From an uncultured Bacteroidota bacterium (GTDB taxonomy: Bacteria; Bacteroidota; Bacteroidia; Bacteroidales; P3), in assembly GCA_902777005.1 (NCBI GenBank), contig CACYSB010000006.1, positions 1 to 64,000 on the forward strand: DNA of 64,000 nucleotides, in the 5' to 3' direction. Each line of letters begins with the position of its first letter. The first letter of the stretch is position 1. The position numbers and the translations under genes are program-made. Shown here piece after piece: positions 8,108 through 17,918 of the stretch. The notes below the pieces were generated by a model that did no database searches, was not told where the DNA came from, and saw only the letters and a list, made by a program, of their open reading frames with translations.

Positions 8108-10431
8108 TATTTCTTCTTAGCCTTCTTTTTGCTGGCGCCCTCGATGATTTCCAAGGCCTGTTCCAAGGTCATCTTCAGTGAGTCCACATCCTTGGCAAGG
8201 CGGAAGTTCTCTCCGCGGTAGGTCAGATAGGGACCGAAGCGACCTATGTTGCTCACCACGGCGTCGCCGTCCTTGATGCCAATCTCGTGGGGGTAGACCT
8301 TCTTCAGCTCTTCCTTCTTCTCTTCGGTTTCACGTTTGGTCTTGATGATTTCTATGGCGCGTTCGAGGGTCACCTCATACGGGTCGTCGTTCTTGCCGAG
8401 CGAGTAGAACTTGCCGTTGTGGCGCACGTATGGGCCGAACTTGCCTATACTCACTGTCACCTCCTTGTCCTCGAAGTCGCCGAGGGTGCGCGGCAGCGAG
8501 AAGAGGCTGAGTGCATCTTCGAGCGTGATGGTCTCAATGCTCTGGCCTTTCTTCATGCTGGCGAAGCGCGGTTTCTCGTCGCTGTTGGTCTCGCCAATCT
8601 GCACCAGTGTGCCGTAGCGGCCTATCTTGGCATAGACATTCTTGCCGCTGGCGGGATCCACGCCCAGCAAGCGGCTGCCAGTGGTGCGCTGGCTGGTCTG
8701 CTGTGTCTGGCGTATGTTCTTGTGGAACGGCACGTAGAACTTGTCGATTACCTTGCGCCACTCCTTTTTGCCGTCGGCGATGTCGTCGAAGTCCTTCTCC
8801 ACGGTGGCCGTGAAGTTGTAGTCCATGATGTTGTTGAAGTGATCCATGAGGAAACTGTTCACCACGCATCCGATGTCGGTGGGGAACAGTTTGCCCTTCT
8901 CGGCATAGCCTTTCTCGGTACGCGTCATCTGCTTCACCTGACCGTCCTTGAGCGTCAGTACGGTGCACTGGCGTGGCGCGGCTTCGCGGTCCTCCTTGAG
9001 GATGTACTCGCGTTTGAGTATGGTGCTGATGGTTGGTGCATAGGTCGAGGGGCGGCCGATGCCGAGGTCCTCAAGTTTCTTCACAAGGCTTGCCTCGGTG
9101 TAGCGCGGAGGGTGCTGTGTCCAGTGCTCGGCGGCCTCGCAGCTCTCCATGGTGAGGCGAGTGCCTTCTGGCAGCTGCGGCAGCAGCGACTGGGTCTGGT
9201 TGTCACCCTCGTCGTCGGTGCTCTCCATGTATACTTTGAGGAAGCCGTCGAACTTGACCTGCTCGCCGCTGCACTGGAAGGCGAGGGGCTGGCCGCTGAT
9301 GGCTATCTCTATCTCCGTCTTCTCCAGCTCGGCGTCAGCCATCTGGCTGGCTACAGTGCGCTTCCAGATGAGCTCGTACAGGCGGCGCTGGGCGCTTTCG
9401 GTGTTGATGGTTTGCGCCTGGAGATTGGTGGGGCGTATGGCCTCGTGGGCCTCCTGTGCGCCCTTGGTCTTGGTTTGGTAGCGGCGTATCTTGACATATT
9501 CGGAGCCGTATTGGCTCTCAATCTCCTTTTGGGCCATGCCGAGGGCGAGCTCGCTGAGGTTCACGCTGTCGGTACGCATGTAGGTGATATAACCGCTTTC
9601 ATACAGCTGCTGGGCCACCTGCATCGTGCGGGCCACGCTGAAGCCCAGCTTGCGGCTGGCTTCCTGCTGCAGGGTGCTGGTGGTGAATGGCGGTGCCGGC
9701 ATGCGGCGCATGGGTTTGGTCTCTATCTTGCCAATCTTGAAGCTGGCGCCCACGAGGCTGCGGAGGAAGGACTCAGCCTCCTCGGCGGTGTCGTAGTGGC
9801 GACCGAGTTCGGCGTGGAGCGTCTTGCCGCTCTCGATGGGACGGAACTGGGCGGTCACGCGGAAGTAGGGTTTGCTGACGAAGTTCTTTATCTCCTCCTC
9901 GCGTTCCACGATGAGGCGCACTGCAACGCTCTGCACGCGTCCGGCGCTAAGCGCGGGTTTAATCTTGCTCCACAGGATGGGGCTTATCTCGTAGCCCACC
10001 AGTCGGTCGAGCACGCGGCGTGCCTGCTGCGCGTCAACCAGGTTCATGTCAATCTGGCGCGGGTTCTCGATGGCGTGCAGGATAGCAGTCTTGGTAATCT
10101 CGTTGAAGACTATACGCTGCGTGGTCTTGGGGTCCAGCTTCAGGGTTTCCTGAAGGTGCCATGCTATGGCCTCTCCCTCGCGGTCTTCATCGGACGCGAG
10201 CCACACCTTGTCGGCGTCCTTCACGGCTTTTTTGAGCTCGCTCACCAGCGCGCGCTTGTCGTCGCTTATCTGGTACTGCGGCTCGTAGTTGTCGTCCACG
10301 TCGATGCTCATCTCTTTCTTCGCAAGGTCGCGGATGTGGCCGTAACTCGACTTCACGGTGTAGTCTTTGCCGAGAAATTTCTCGATGGTTTTTGCCTTGG
10401 CAGGCGACTCGACTATTACTAAATTCTTCAT
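8107..10431 (-). CDS. topA: DNA topoisomerase I
   Basis: Relaxes negative supercoils by single-strand passage. The N-terminal Toprim domain has VIVESPAKAKTI and the DEDREGEAIAWH acidic motif. The catalytic Tyr is at about 284 in YITYMRTDS. GIGRPSTYAPTISTIL follows. The C-terminus carries repeated basic domains of the GRYGT/GRFGPY type without zinc fingers and ends in a lysine-rich tail (KKKAKKK), as is usual in Bacteroidota. It is the first gene of the operon. The 5' region is shared with divergent nadE and holds repeat copy B. Confidence 0.96.
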   Translation of the reverse strand: MKNLVIVESPAKAKTIEKFLGKDYTVKSSYGHIRDLAKKEMSIDVDDNYEPQYQISDDKRALVSELKKAVKDADKVWLASDEDREGEAIAWHLQETLKLDPKTTQRIVFNEITKTAILHAIENPRQIDMNLVDAQQARRVLDRLVGYEISPILWSKIKPALSAGRVQSVAVRLIVEREEEIKNFVSKPYFRVTAQFRPIESGKTLHAELGRHYDTAEEAESFLRSLVGASFKIGKIETKPMRRMPAPPFTTSTLQQEASRKLGFSVARTMQVAQQLYESGYITYMRTDSVNLSELALGMAQKEIESQYGSEYVKIRRYQTKTKGAQEAHEAIRPTNLQAQTINTESAQRRLYELIWKRTVASQMADAELEKTEIEIAISGQPLAFQCSGEQVKFDGFLKVYMESTDDEGDNQTQSLLPQLPEGTRLTMESCEAAEHWTQHPPRYTEASLVKKLEDLGIGRPSTYAPTISTILKREYILKEDREAAPRQCTVLTLKDGQVKQMTRTEKGYAEKGKLFPTDIGCVVNSFLMDHFNNIMDYNFTATVEKDFDDIADGKKEWRKVIDKFYVPFHKNIRQTQQTSQRTTGSRLLGVDPASGKNVYAKIGRYGTLVQIGETNSDEKPRFASMKKGQSIETITLEDALSLFSLPRTLGDFEDKEVTVSIGKFGPYVRHNGKFYSLGKNDDPYEVTLERAIEIIKTKRETEEKKEELKKVYPHEIGIKDGDAVVSNIGRFGPYLTYRGENFRLAKDVDSLKMTLEQALEIIEGASKKKAKKK

Positions 10432-10540
10432 ATTTTTGGGTATTTATTTGCTCGTTTTAAATGCTCTATGCGGAAAGGTAAACGTATATATATTTAATTT
10501 ATTGTATTGGTACGAAAATTTTTATTGTTTTTTCCACCAC

Positions 10541-10670
10541 CTCCGCGTATTCCCTTCGCATCCTCTCCATCTCTTTTACCATTGTTCTACGGTTGTTTTA
10601 CTATATTAAACCGTTAAACAATCGTAGAACAAGCGGTAAACAACCGGTGAACAGACGGAGAGGGTGGGGT
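10541..10670. repeat. 11-bp-period inverted array, copy B (topA-nadE intergenic)
   Basis: Right-arm units are accgttaaaca, atcgtagaaca, agcggtaaaca, accggtgaaca, gacggagaggg. The left arm read on the minus strand gives accgtagaaca, atggtaaaaga, gatggagagga, tgcgaagggaa. The arms diverge from an AT centre near 10605. The 331-bp gap between topA and nadE otherwise contains only AT-rich, promoter-like sequence near 10440-10530. Confidence 0.87.
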
Positions 10671-10762
10671 GCAACTCTCTACAGGGTATAAATAAAAATC
10701 TGGCCGGCGGACAATATTGTTCGCACGTGTGCGTTATAATATTTTACGAAAACTGTAACATC

Positions 10763-12319
10763 ATGAAAATACATATCGTACAGCACGACATCCTTACCCT
10801 CAAGCCCGAGGACAATATGGAATGGATAGCCGCCGAACTGGAGGCCGAGTCCTCGCGCGAGGCACTGCTCACCGTCTTCCCCGCCTGCACCATCTGCGGC
10901 GCACCTCTGTTTGCCGCCGCAGCCTACACGGACCTGCAGAAGCGGGCCCAGGCAGCGCTACAGCGCTTGATAGAGCTCTCTGAGCACCGCGCCTTCCTTG
11001 TGGGCATGCCGCTGCAGATTCAGGACAAGGGTCTTTGCAACGCCATCGTCTTTGTGCAGAACTGCGCCATCCGTGGCGTGGTGACAAAGAAGTACCTCAC
11101 CGTCGACGAGCAGCGCTGCTTTGTGCGCGGCGAGGGTGTGCAGGTGATGGACTACCACGACCAGCGCATTGCCATCGGCTTCTACGAGGATCTCAAGGAG
11201 CTCTCGAAAGGCCACGTGGAGCAGCCCGACGTGGTGGTGTGCTGTGGCGGACAGGTGTTTGACTACCAGCGTCCTTATCGCACGCGCTACCGCATGAGCA
11301 AGATTGTGGAGACGCTCAACGCCGGCCTGGTGTATGTGAACCGCATAGGCGGCGAGGGGCCGTACCTCTATGCCGGAGGCTCGATGGCCATGAATGCCGC
11401 AGGCGGCGTGCTGTGCCAGATGCCATACTTCGAGCAGGCCTGCCAGACAGTGGATATGCAGCAGCTGGAGACCGTTGATGACGAAAAGCCTGAGGCTGTT
11501 GAGTTGGTTTACAAGGCCCTTGTCTGCGGCTTGCGCGACTATTTCAGGAAGAACGGCTTGCAGCGCGCTGTGCTTGGGCTCAGCGGCGGCATCGACTCGG
11601 CATTGGTGGCTACTCTGGCCGTCGACGCCTTGGGAGCGGAGAATGTCCACGGCCTGCTGATGCCCAGCCAGTATTCGACCGACCATTCGGTGAAGGATGC
11701 CGCGGATCTGGCCAACAACCTGGGCATGGGCTACGACATTGTGCCCATACGCCCGATGTTCGACCAGATGCGCGAAAGCCTCAAGCCTGTCTTCGGCAAC
11801 CGCGCCGAGGACGTCACCGAGGAGAATATGCAGGCCCGCATACGCGGCACCATGGTGATGAGCTACGCCAACAAGTTCGGCGCGCTGGCGCTGAACACCA
11901 CCAACCGCTCGGAAGCCGCCATGGGCTACGGCACGCTCTACGGCGATTCGTGCGGCGCCCTGGCCGTGATAGGCGACCTCTACAAGACCGAGGTGTACCA
12001 GCTGAGCGAATGGATTAACCGCGACGGCATACGCATACCGCAGAACACCATAGACAAAGCCCCCAGTGCCGAGCTGCGCCCTGGCCAGAAGGACAGCGAC
12101 TCGCTACCGGACTACGCTGTGCTCGACGCTGTGCTCAGCTTCTACCTTGACGAGGATATGTGCGAGGACGAGATTGTGGAGGAGGGCTATGACCGTGAGG
12201 TGGTGCAGAGGGTGCTGCGCGGCGTGGCACGCAACGAGTGGAAGCGCCTGCAGTTCGCTCCGCAGCTCAAGGTGGCTCCCGTCAGCTTCGGGCTTGACCG
12301 CCGCTGGCCGATAAGCTAA
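10763..12319 (+). CDS. nadE: NAD+ synthetase with degenerate glutaminase (nitrilase-fold) domain
   Basis: Last step of NAD synthesis, amidation of nicotinate adenine dinucleotide. There are 518 residues from ATG at 10763. The C-terminal synthetase domain is intact: P-loop SGGIDS (273-278), NTTNRSE and LYGDSCG. The N-terminal carbon-nitrogen hydrolase domain normally supplies ammonia from glutamine through a Glu-Lys-Cys triad. By alignment to the family, the Glu position in FPE is Ala41 (FPACTICG) and the Cys position in CED is Tyr141 (GFYEDL). A Lys remains (TKKYLTVDEQRCF, 109/110). The enzyme is therefore probably ammonia-dependent; this is inference. It is the first gene of a four-gene plus-strand cluster. 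Confidence 0.92.
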   Translation: MKIHIVQHDILTLKPEDNMEWIAAELEAESSREALLTVFPACTICGAPLFAAAAYTDLQKRAQAALQRLIELSEHRAFLVGMPLQIQDKGLCNAIVFVQNCAIRGVVTKKYLTVDEQRCFVRGEGVQVMDYHDQRIAIGFYEDLKELSKGHVEQPDVVVCCGGQVFDYQRPYRTRYRMSKIVETLNAGLVYVNRIGGEGPYLYAGGSMAMNAAGGVLCQMPYFEQACQTVDMQQLETVDDEKPEAVELVYKALVCGLRDYFRKNGLQRAVLGLSGGIDSALVATLAVDALGAENVHGLLMPSQYSTDHSVKDAADLANNLGMGYDIVPIRPMFDQMRESLKPVFGNRAEDVTEENMQARIRGTMVMSYANKFGALALNTTNRSEAAMGYGTLYGDSCGALAVIGDLYKTEVYQLSEWINRDGIRIPQNTIDKAPSAELRPGQKDSDSLPDYAVLDAVLSFYLDEDMCEDEIVEEGYDREVVQRVLRGVARNEWKRLQFAPQLKVAPVSFGLDRRWPIS

Positions 12320-12342
12320 GTTATGAATTAAGAGTTACGATT

Positions 12343-13887
12343 ATGAATAGGATACAGAAGATAGCTCTAATAGGCCTGATGTCTCTGATGGGTCTTGTGG
12401 GCGGAGCCCAGGCCCAGATGCAGGCACTGTTCGGTTACTCGACTTTCTACCTGCCGTCGGAGGACCGCCCCTATATGGAGACATACCTGCAGGTGGATGC
12501 CTGGACCGTTGGCTTCGTGCAGCAGCCTTCAGGCGTGTACAAGGCCACGGTGGAGGTTACCCTCGTGGCTCGTCAGCAGGACTCAGTGGTCTACGCTAAG
12601 AAGTATGAGTTGAACAGCCCCACGGTGGGCAGTCTCGACGAACTGGACTTCAGCTTCCTCGACGTACAGCGCTTCTCGCTGCCCAATGGCATCTATAACA
12701 TAGAGCTCTCGTTGCGCGACATGTCAGTAGAAGATAGCAGGCCTGCAAGAGTTACCGAGAAGGTGGTGGTGAACTACGACCGCCGTCACCCCATGCTCTC
12801 GAGCCTGCAGCCTATGTCTGACGCCACCCCCACGGTGGGCGAGGGGACAATACTCTCGCGCGGCGGCTATGACATGGAGCCATACGTGAGCGACTTCTAT
12901 CCCGAGCAGGTAGAGCAGCTGAACTTCTACTACGAGGTCTACAACATAGAGCAGGAGGTTGGTCGCAAACCCTTCTTGGCTATGGCCTATATAGAGCGCG
13001 CCGAGACGGGTGCCCGTATTGACGGCATGCAGGTGGTGAGCCGGAAGAACAGCGCTCCGCTTGTGCCTGTATACGGAAGCATGGACATCAAGGAACTGCC
13101 GTCGGGCAACTACAACCTCGTTGTCGAGTTGCGCAACCGTGACAACCAGACCATGATGTACAAGAAGGTGATGTTCTACCGCTCCAACCCCGGCGTGAAG
13201 GTCAAGGAGATGAGCGACTTCGCCACCACGTTTGCCGGTAAGTACACCGACGAGGCTCAGCTGAATATCTACCTTGACGGCTTGTATCCTATAGCGTCGG
13301 AGATGGAGAAGGAGGTGAGCCGCGAGCTCATCAAGCGTCCCGGCCTTGAGGAGAAGCAGGCCTTCCTCTACCGTTTCTGGACGGTGCGTGACGCTATGGC
13401 CCCCGAGGCAGCGTGGCTGAAGTATAAGGAGCGCATAGACTATGTGCAGGAGCACTTCAGCTATCCCCGCACGCCCGGCATACACACTGACCGTGGCCGT
13501 GTATATCTGCAGTACGGTCCGCCAGACTTTGTGCGCGACGAGAAGAACTATGTTAGCGCCAACAAGATTGGCAGCAACCAGATACAGTCGTACAACGACA
13601 TGCAGACGGGTACGATACAGAGTACCACCGATCCCCTTGTTGGCACATCGCAAGGCCATGTCTACTACTTGCCTTATCAGTTGTGGCGCTACAACAAGCT
13701 CGACACCGACGATCCCAACCGTGTGTTCCTCTTCTGGGACGAGCACCGCTCGGGCTACTATACGCTGCTCAACAGCAACGCCCGAGGCGAGGTGCAGGAA
13801 TATGGCTGGGAACGCCGCCTCTGCCGTCAGCAGCTGCCCGAGGATGTTGTGGGAGAAGTGGGAGAGCAGTTTAACCGTGGGTATTGA
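12343..13887 (+). CDS. GWxTD-domain protein
   Basis: A 514-residue exported protein with signal peptide MNRIQKIALIGLMSLMGLVG...AQAQ. The C-terminal third has the GWxTD-domain features FWTVRD, KYKERIDYVQEHF and GIHTDRGRVYLQYGPPD. The molecular role of the domain is not established. The middle region is rich in beta structure. The 23-bp gap from nadE holds a short-period repeat (gttatgaa/gttacga). The stop is followed after 3 bp by the acyltransferase start. Confidence 0.82.
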   Translation: MNRIQKIALIGLMSLMGLVGGAQAQMQALFGYSTFYLPSEDRPYMETYLQVDAWTVGFVQQPSGVYKATVEVTLVARQQDSVVYAKKYELNSPTVGSLDELDFSFLDVQRFSLPNGIYNIELSLRDMSVEDSRPARVTEKVVVNYDRRHPMLSSLQPMSDATPTVGEGTILSRGGYDMEPYVSDFYPEQVEQLNFYYEVYNIEQEVGRKPFLAMAYIERAETGARIDGMQVVSRKNSAPLVPVYGSMDIKELPSGNYNLVVELRNRDNQTMMYKKVMFYRSNPGVKVKEMSDFATTFAGKYTDEAQLNIYLDGLYPIASEMEKEVSRELIKRPGLEEKQAFLYRFWTVRDAMAPEAAWLKYKERIDYVQEHFSYPRTPGIHTDRGRVYLQYGPPDFVRDEKNYVSANKIGSNQIQSYNDMQTGTIQSTTDPLVGTSQGHVYYLPYQLWRYNKLDTDDPNRVFLFWDEHRSGYYTLLNSNARGEVQEYGWERRLCRQQLPEDVVGEVGEQFNRGY

Positions 13888-13890
13888 CGC

Positions 13891-14703
13891 ATGTATCTGT
13901 TGGCGGACATAGTATACCTGATTATCTACTACCTTGTGGGCTACCGCACCAAGGTGGTTAGGCGTAACCTTGCCGCTTCCTTTCCGGAGAAGACGGAGAA
14001 GATGCGCAAAGCTATAGAGCGTCGCTACTATCGCTATCTGGCCGACATTGCGGTGGAGTTCGTGCACAACCTCTTCGCCACGCCGGACTCTATCAAGCGC
14101 CGCTACCGCTTCACCAACCGCCAGTTGGTTGACCGCTACTACGAGAACGGGCAGACGGTGGTGCTCCTCTCTGCACACTACGGCAACTGGGAGTACATGG
14201 TCAGTTCGCTCAACATGCAGTTGCTACACCACGGCATCGGCGTCGGCAAGCCTTTGAACGACAAGATTACCGGCCCCTTTATTGCCAAGAAACGCATACG
14301 CTACGGCACCGAAGTGGTGGACCAGCGTGATGTGCGCCAAGTGGTGGAGTTTTACCATCGCCACCGCGTGCCGTGTGCCCTGATGATGCTCGGCGACCAG
14401 TCGCCCTCCAACCCCGTGAAGAGCTACTGGACTACTTTTCTGAACCAGGACACGGCTTTCCTCTACGGCGCAGAGCATTTCGCGCGGCAGTACAACTACC
14501 CGGTGATATACTATACGGTGCGGCGTGTGCGGCGCGGCCGTTATGAGATAACATTCAGCCATTTTTGCGACAATCCGCAGGCGGTGCCGCAGTACAGCAT
14601 CGTGGAAAAATATGCCCGCACCCTTGAACGGCAGATACAGGAACAGCCGGAGTACTGGCTCTGGAGTCACCGCCGCTGGAAACTAAAACGACCTGAACAA
14701 TGA
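13891..14703 (+). CDS. lipid A biosynthesis-type (LpxL/HtrB-like) lysophospholipid acyltransferase
   Basis: Membrane-associated acyltransferase of 270 residues, expected to add an acyl chain to lipid A or an aminolipid. The N-terminus has one hydrophobic segment followed by YRTKVVRRNLAASFPEK, typical of the LpxL family. The catalytic motif is SAHYGNWE, a His followed four residues later by Glu (the HX4D/E motif). MMLGDQSPS follows at mid-protein. It starts 3 bp after the previous stop in the same frame, so no earlier start is possible. It overlaps the next gene by ATGA. Confidence 0.87.
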   Translation: MYLLADIVYLIIYYLVGYRTKVVRRNLAASFPEKTEKMRKAIERRYYRYLADIAVEFVHNLFATPDSIKRRYRFTNRQLVDRYYENGQTVVLLSAHYGNWEYMVSSLNMQLLHHGIGVGKPLNDKITGPFIAKKRIRYGTEVVDQRDVRQVVEFYHRHRVPCALMMLGDQSPSNPVKSYWTTFLNQDTAFLYGAEHFARQYNYPVIYYTVRRVRRGRYEITFSHFCDNPQAVPQYSIVEKYARTLERQIQEQPEYWLWSHRRWKLKRPEQ

Positions 14704-15707
14704 ACGTAGCTGTAGTCATACTGAACTGGAACGGACGCTCTATGCTTGAGCGCTTTATGCCCTCTGTGGTCAAATACTCGGTGAATGTTGTGGTGGCCGA
14801 CAACGGCTCCACCGACGATTCTGTGGCTTTCCTTGAAGCAGAGTACCCCGATGTGAGGGTGTTGCGCTTCGACCGCAACTATGGTTTTGCGGAAGGCTAC
14901 AACAAGGCTCTCGCGCAGGTGAAGGCCGACTACTATGTGCTGCTCAACAGCGACGTCGAGTGTACGCCACGCTGGCTTGAGGCCCCCATACGTATAATGG
15001 AGGCTAACCCCCGGATTGCCGTCATGCAGCCTAAACTGTTGATGTATGACAGCAAGGATACCTTCGAGTATGCTGGCGGTGCTGGCGGTTTCATCGATAA
15101 CTACGGTTACCCCTTCTGCCGCGGACGCCTCTTCTCCACTATGGAGAAAGACCATGGGCAGTATGACGACGACTGCGACATTTTCTGGGCTACTGGTGCG
15201 GCAATGTTCGTGCGCGCCAGCGTGTGGCATGAGCTCGGCGGTCTGGACGGCGACTTCTTTGCGCACATGGAGGAGATTGACTTCTGCTGGCGTGTGCACA
15301 ATGCGGGCTACCGTGTTGCCTATTGTCCGCAGTCTACTCTCTACCATGTTGGTGGCGGCACGCTGCCGAAGAGTAACCCATTCAAGACACAGCTGAATTT
15401 TCGCAACAACTTATCTATGCTTTATAAGAACCTGCCTGACGACCGTCGTGACAAGGTGTTGCGCCTGCGCATGTTTCTCGACCGCGTGGCGGCAGTGAAG
15501 TTCCTGCTTGAGGGTCATATTGGTGAGTACCGTGCTGTGCGCAAAGCTCACAAGGAGTTCCGTGCTTGGCGCGGTGATTTAGAAAAGAAGCGTGCGGCCA
15601 TTAAGCCACACGCTGTCTCTCAAGTCTATCAGGGTATGTTGCTGATAGAATACTATCTGTTGCGCCGCAAGACGTTCACCGACCTGCGGGGCCGCTTCAG
15701 CCGCTGA
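14700..15707 (+). CDS. family 2 glycosyltransferase (rhamnosyltransferase-like)
   Basis: 335 residues with GT2 motifs VVILNWNGRSMLERF, VVADNGSTDDS, YGFAEGYNKAL, LLNSDVE and GGLDGDFFAHMEEIDFCWR. It is cytoplasmic and probably acts on a lipid-linked glycan. It is translationally coupled to the acyltransferase by ATGA, which suggests both modify the cell envelope. The stop codon is directly adjacent to the stop of the convergent OmpH gene with no gap. Confidence 0.88.
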   Translation: MNVAVVILNWNGRSMLERFMPSVVKYSVNVVVADNGSTDDSVAFLEAEYPDVRVLRFDRNYGFAEGYNKALAQVKADYYVLLNSDVECTPRWLEAPIRIMEANPRIAVMQPKLLMYDSKDTFEYAGGAGGFIDNYGYPFCRGRLFSTMEKDHGQYDDDCDIFWATGAAMFVRASVWHELGGLDGDFFAHMEEIDFCWRVHNAGYRVAYCPQSTLYHVGGGTLPKSNPFKTQLNFRNNLSMLYKNLPDDRRDKVLRLRMFLDRVAAVKFLLEGHIGEYRAVRKAHKEFRAWRGDLEKKRAAIKPHAVSQVYQGMLLIEYYLLRRKTFTDLRGRFSR

Positions 15708-16328
15708 TTATTTTCCTTTCACACTCTTGTATTCCTCGTTTAGGCCGTTGACAATCTCGTCGGTGATGTCCATGGCGGGGTTTAGGTACAGGGTGGGGGA
15801 GTCGTTGAATGTCTTGCGAAGGATGATGTCGAACTGCTGGTTGGCAGCATTGTACTCGCGCACATAGGCGAAGATGGCGTTCAGCAACTTGGTGTTCTCG
15901 CTCATTTGGCGCTCCAATATTTTGGCGCTTAACTCCTGCTCCAGAGTCGACATCCTTTCAGCACGCTGCTTCAGCTCGGCCTCTGTGGTCTGCTGCTGCG
16001 ACAGTGTCATGTTGGCCCCGTTCTTCAGGTACTCCTGGTAGTCGTTCTGGAACTTCTCCATTTGCTGACGGCCGTAGGCTTCCTGCTGGTCTTTATAGGC
16101 CAGCAGCTCCTGCTCCATGTCTATGGCATACTGGTATTTGGCCAACAGCGTGTCGGTGTTTACGTAGGCTATCGTCAGGCCACCCTCTTTCTCCAACGGA
16201 GCTGTGGCGTCAACGTTCACTTTGCTCTTGGTGCCCACTCCGCAGAAGTGGATGATGTAGATGCCTATGAGGCCGAGCAACAGCACGGCATTGCAGATAA
16301 TCAGAATTTTGCTTGTCTTGTTTTCCAT
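15708..16328 (-). CDS. OmpH/Skp-family periplasmic chaperone-like protein
   Basis: About 206 residues from ATG at 16328 (MENKTSKIL). An upstream in-frame ATG at 16355 lies inside a heptamer repeat and is less likely. One N-terminal membrane segment or signal (about 5-25) is followed by IAYVNTDTLLAKYQYA, the usual OmpH start. A long helical coiled-coil region rich in Gln, Glu and Lys follows, then NPAMDITDEIVNGLNEEYKS. In Skp-type proteins this arrangement holds unfolded outer-membrane proteins in the periplasm. It is downstream of gltX. Confidence 0.85.
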   Translation of the reverse strand: MENKTSKILIICNAVLLLGLIGIYIIHFCGVGTKSKVNVDATAPLEKEGGLTIAYVNTDTLLAKYQYAIDMEQELLAYKDQQEAYGRQQMEKFQNDYQEYLKNGANMTLSQQQTTEAELKQRAERMSTLEQELSAKILERQMSENTKLLNAIFAYVREYNAANQQFDIILRKTFNDSPTLYLNPAMDITDEIVNGLNEEYKSVKGK

Positions 16329-16347
16329 TGTCAAATTATTATTTTTA

Positions 16348-16380
16348 ATTCTCAATTCTCAATTTTCAATTTTCAATTTC
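16348..16380. repeat. 4 x 7-bp array ATTCTCA between gltX and the OmpH gene
   Basis: Units attctca, attctca, attttca, attttca, then atttccc. The array encodes the last residues of GltX (EIEN and stop) and fills the spacer to the next gene. Confidence 0.88.
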
Positions 16381-17892
16381 CCCTATTGTGTCAATGGCGC
16401 GCTGCACGCGGCGGATGGTCTCATCTTTGCCGAGCATCATCACCAGCGTCAGCATATCGGGACCAACAGTCTTGCCGACTACAGCCAGTCGCAGCGAGTT
16501 CATCACCGAGCCCATGTTCAGTTCGTTGCCCTTGATGTAGTCCTCGAGCAGTGCCTTATGTATGGCGTCATATTCAAAGGACACAGTGTTCAGTATCTCT
16601 ATGACCTTGGCCATATGCGTGGTCATACCGGCTTTCCAACGCTTCTTGATGGCGGCGGGGTCGTATTCCGTCGGTGCCACAAAGAAGTAGCAGCAGGTGT
16701 CCCACAGCTCTTTCGGGAAAGTGATACGCTCCTTCATCATGCCGGCCACCTTGACCACATACTCGTGCTGTGCTTCCACGCCGTGCTCCTTCATCTGAGC
16801 CTCAAGGTAGGCAGCCACCCGCTCGTCGCTGAGCATTTGGAAGTACTCGTGCTGGAACCACTTGGCCTTGTCGAGGTTGAACTTCGCGCCGTTCTTGCTG
16901 ATGTGCTCCACGTTGAAGAGTTTGATGAGCTCGTCCATGCTCATGATCTCCTGCTCGGTGCCGGGGTTCCAACCCATCAGCGCCAGCATGTTGACCACAG
17001 CCTGCGGCAGGTAGCCCTGCTCGCGGTAGCCGCTGCTCACTTCGCCGCTCTTGGGATCGTGCCACTCCAGAGGGAAGACAGGGAAGCCCAGTCGGTCGCC
17101 GTCGCGCTTGCTCAGCTTTCCGTTGCCTTCAGGCTTCAACAGCAGCGGTAGGTGGGCGAAGCGCGGCATGGTTTCCTCCCACCCGAAAGCCTTGTACAGC
17201 ATCACGTGCAGCGGAGCGCTCGGCAGCCATTCCTCGCCACGGATGACATGGGTGATCTCCATCGTGTGGTCGTCGACGATGTTGGCCAAGTGGTAGGTCG
17301 GCATTCCGTCGCTCTTGAAGAGCACCTTGTCGTCCAGCAAGCGGCTGTTCATCGTCACCTCGCCGCGTATCATGTCGTGCACCGTGATGTCGATGTTGTC
17401 CGGGAACTTGAAGCGCACAACGTAGGGCTCCCCGGCGTCTATACGGCGCTGCGCCTCCTCCTTACCGAGGCTGATGCTGTTCTCCATAGTGCCTCGTGTG
17501 GTGCAGTCGTACTGGAAGGTCTTCTTTTGTGCCTCGTATTCCTTGCGTTTGGCGTCCAGGGCTTCCGGCTTGTCGAAAGCATAGTAGGCCCAGCCGTCGC
17601 GTATCAGCTGTTCGGCATACTGGCGGTACATTGCCTTGCGGTCGCTCTGGCGGTAGGGGCCATAGGGGCCGCCGATATGCACGCCTTCGTCAAACTCTAT
17701 GCCCAGCCAGTCGAGGGCTTCTATGATGTATTGCTCGGCTCCCGGCACAAAGCGCGTCTGGTCCGTGTCCTCGATGCGTAGTATCATCTTGCCGCCGTTC
17801 TGGCGTGCAAAGAGGTAGTTGTAGAGGGCTGTGCGCACGCCCCCGATGTGCAGTGGCCCCGTGGGTGACGGGGCGAATCTTACTCTTACCAT
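16366..17892 (-). CDS. gltX: glutamate-tRNA ligase
   Basis: Charges tRNA-Glu. The 508 residues begin [29 protein letters not shown], the class I HIGH signature as HIGG. The KMSKS loop appears as [15 protein letters not shown], and the anticodon-binding helical domain follows. The C-terminus runs into a heptamer repeat, which supplies the final four or so codons. It lies downstream of a barrel protein and a peptidase on the minus strand. Confidence 0.96.
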   Translation of the reverse strand: MVRVRFAPSPTGPLHIGGVRTALYNYLFARQNGGKMILRIEDTDQTRFVPGAEQYIIEALDWLGIEFDEGVHIGGPYGPYRQSDRKAMYRQYAEQLIRDGWAYYAFDKPEALDAKRKEYEAQKKTFQYDCTTRGTMENSISLGKEEAQRRIDAGEPYVVRFKFPDNIDITVHDMIRGEVTMNSRLLDDKVLFKSDGMPTYHLANIVDDHTMEITHVIRGEEWLPSAPLHVMLYKAFGWEETMPRFAHLPLLLKPEGNGKLSKRDGDRLGFPVFPLEWHDPKSGEVSSGYREQGYLPQAVVNMLALMGWNPGTEQEIMSMDELIKLFNVEHISKNGAKFNLDKAKWFQHEYFQMLSDERVAAYLEAQMKEHGVEAQHEYVVKVAGMMKERITFPKELWDTCCYFFVAPTEYDPAAIKKRWKAGMTTHMAKVIEILNTVSFEYDAIHKALLEDYIKGNELNMGSVMNSLRLAVVGKTVGPDMLTLVMMLGKDETIRRVQRAIDTIGEIEN

Positions 17893-17918
17893 TTGTCTCT
17901 CTCTGTGGTTTGTCTTTG

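Noticed and set aside
8287..10422. 711-codon open frame antisense to topA
   Set aside because: The translation is low-complexity Leu/Ala/Gly/Val-rich, a by-product of topA codon usage in a GC-rich gene; topA on the other strand has full family motifs.
10664..10762. N-terminal extension of nadE into the intergenic region
   Set aside because: The extra 33 residues are encoded partly by repeat B and do not resemble any NadE; MKIHIVQHDI at 10763 is the family start.
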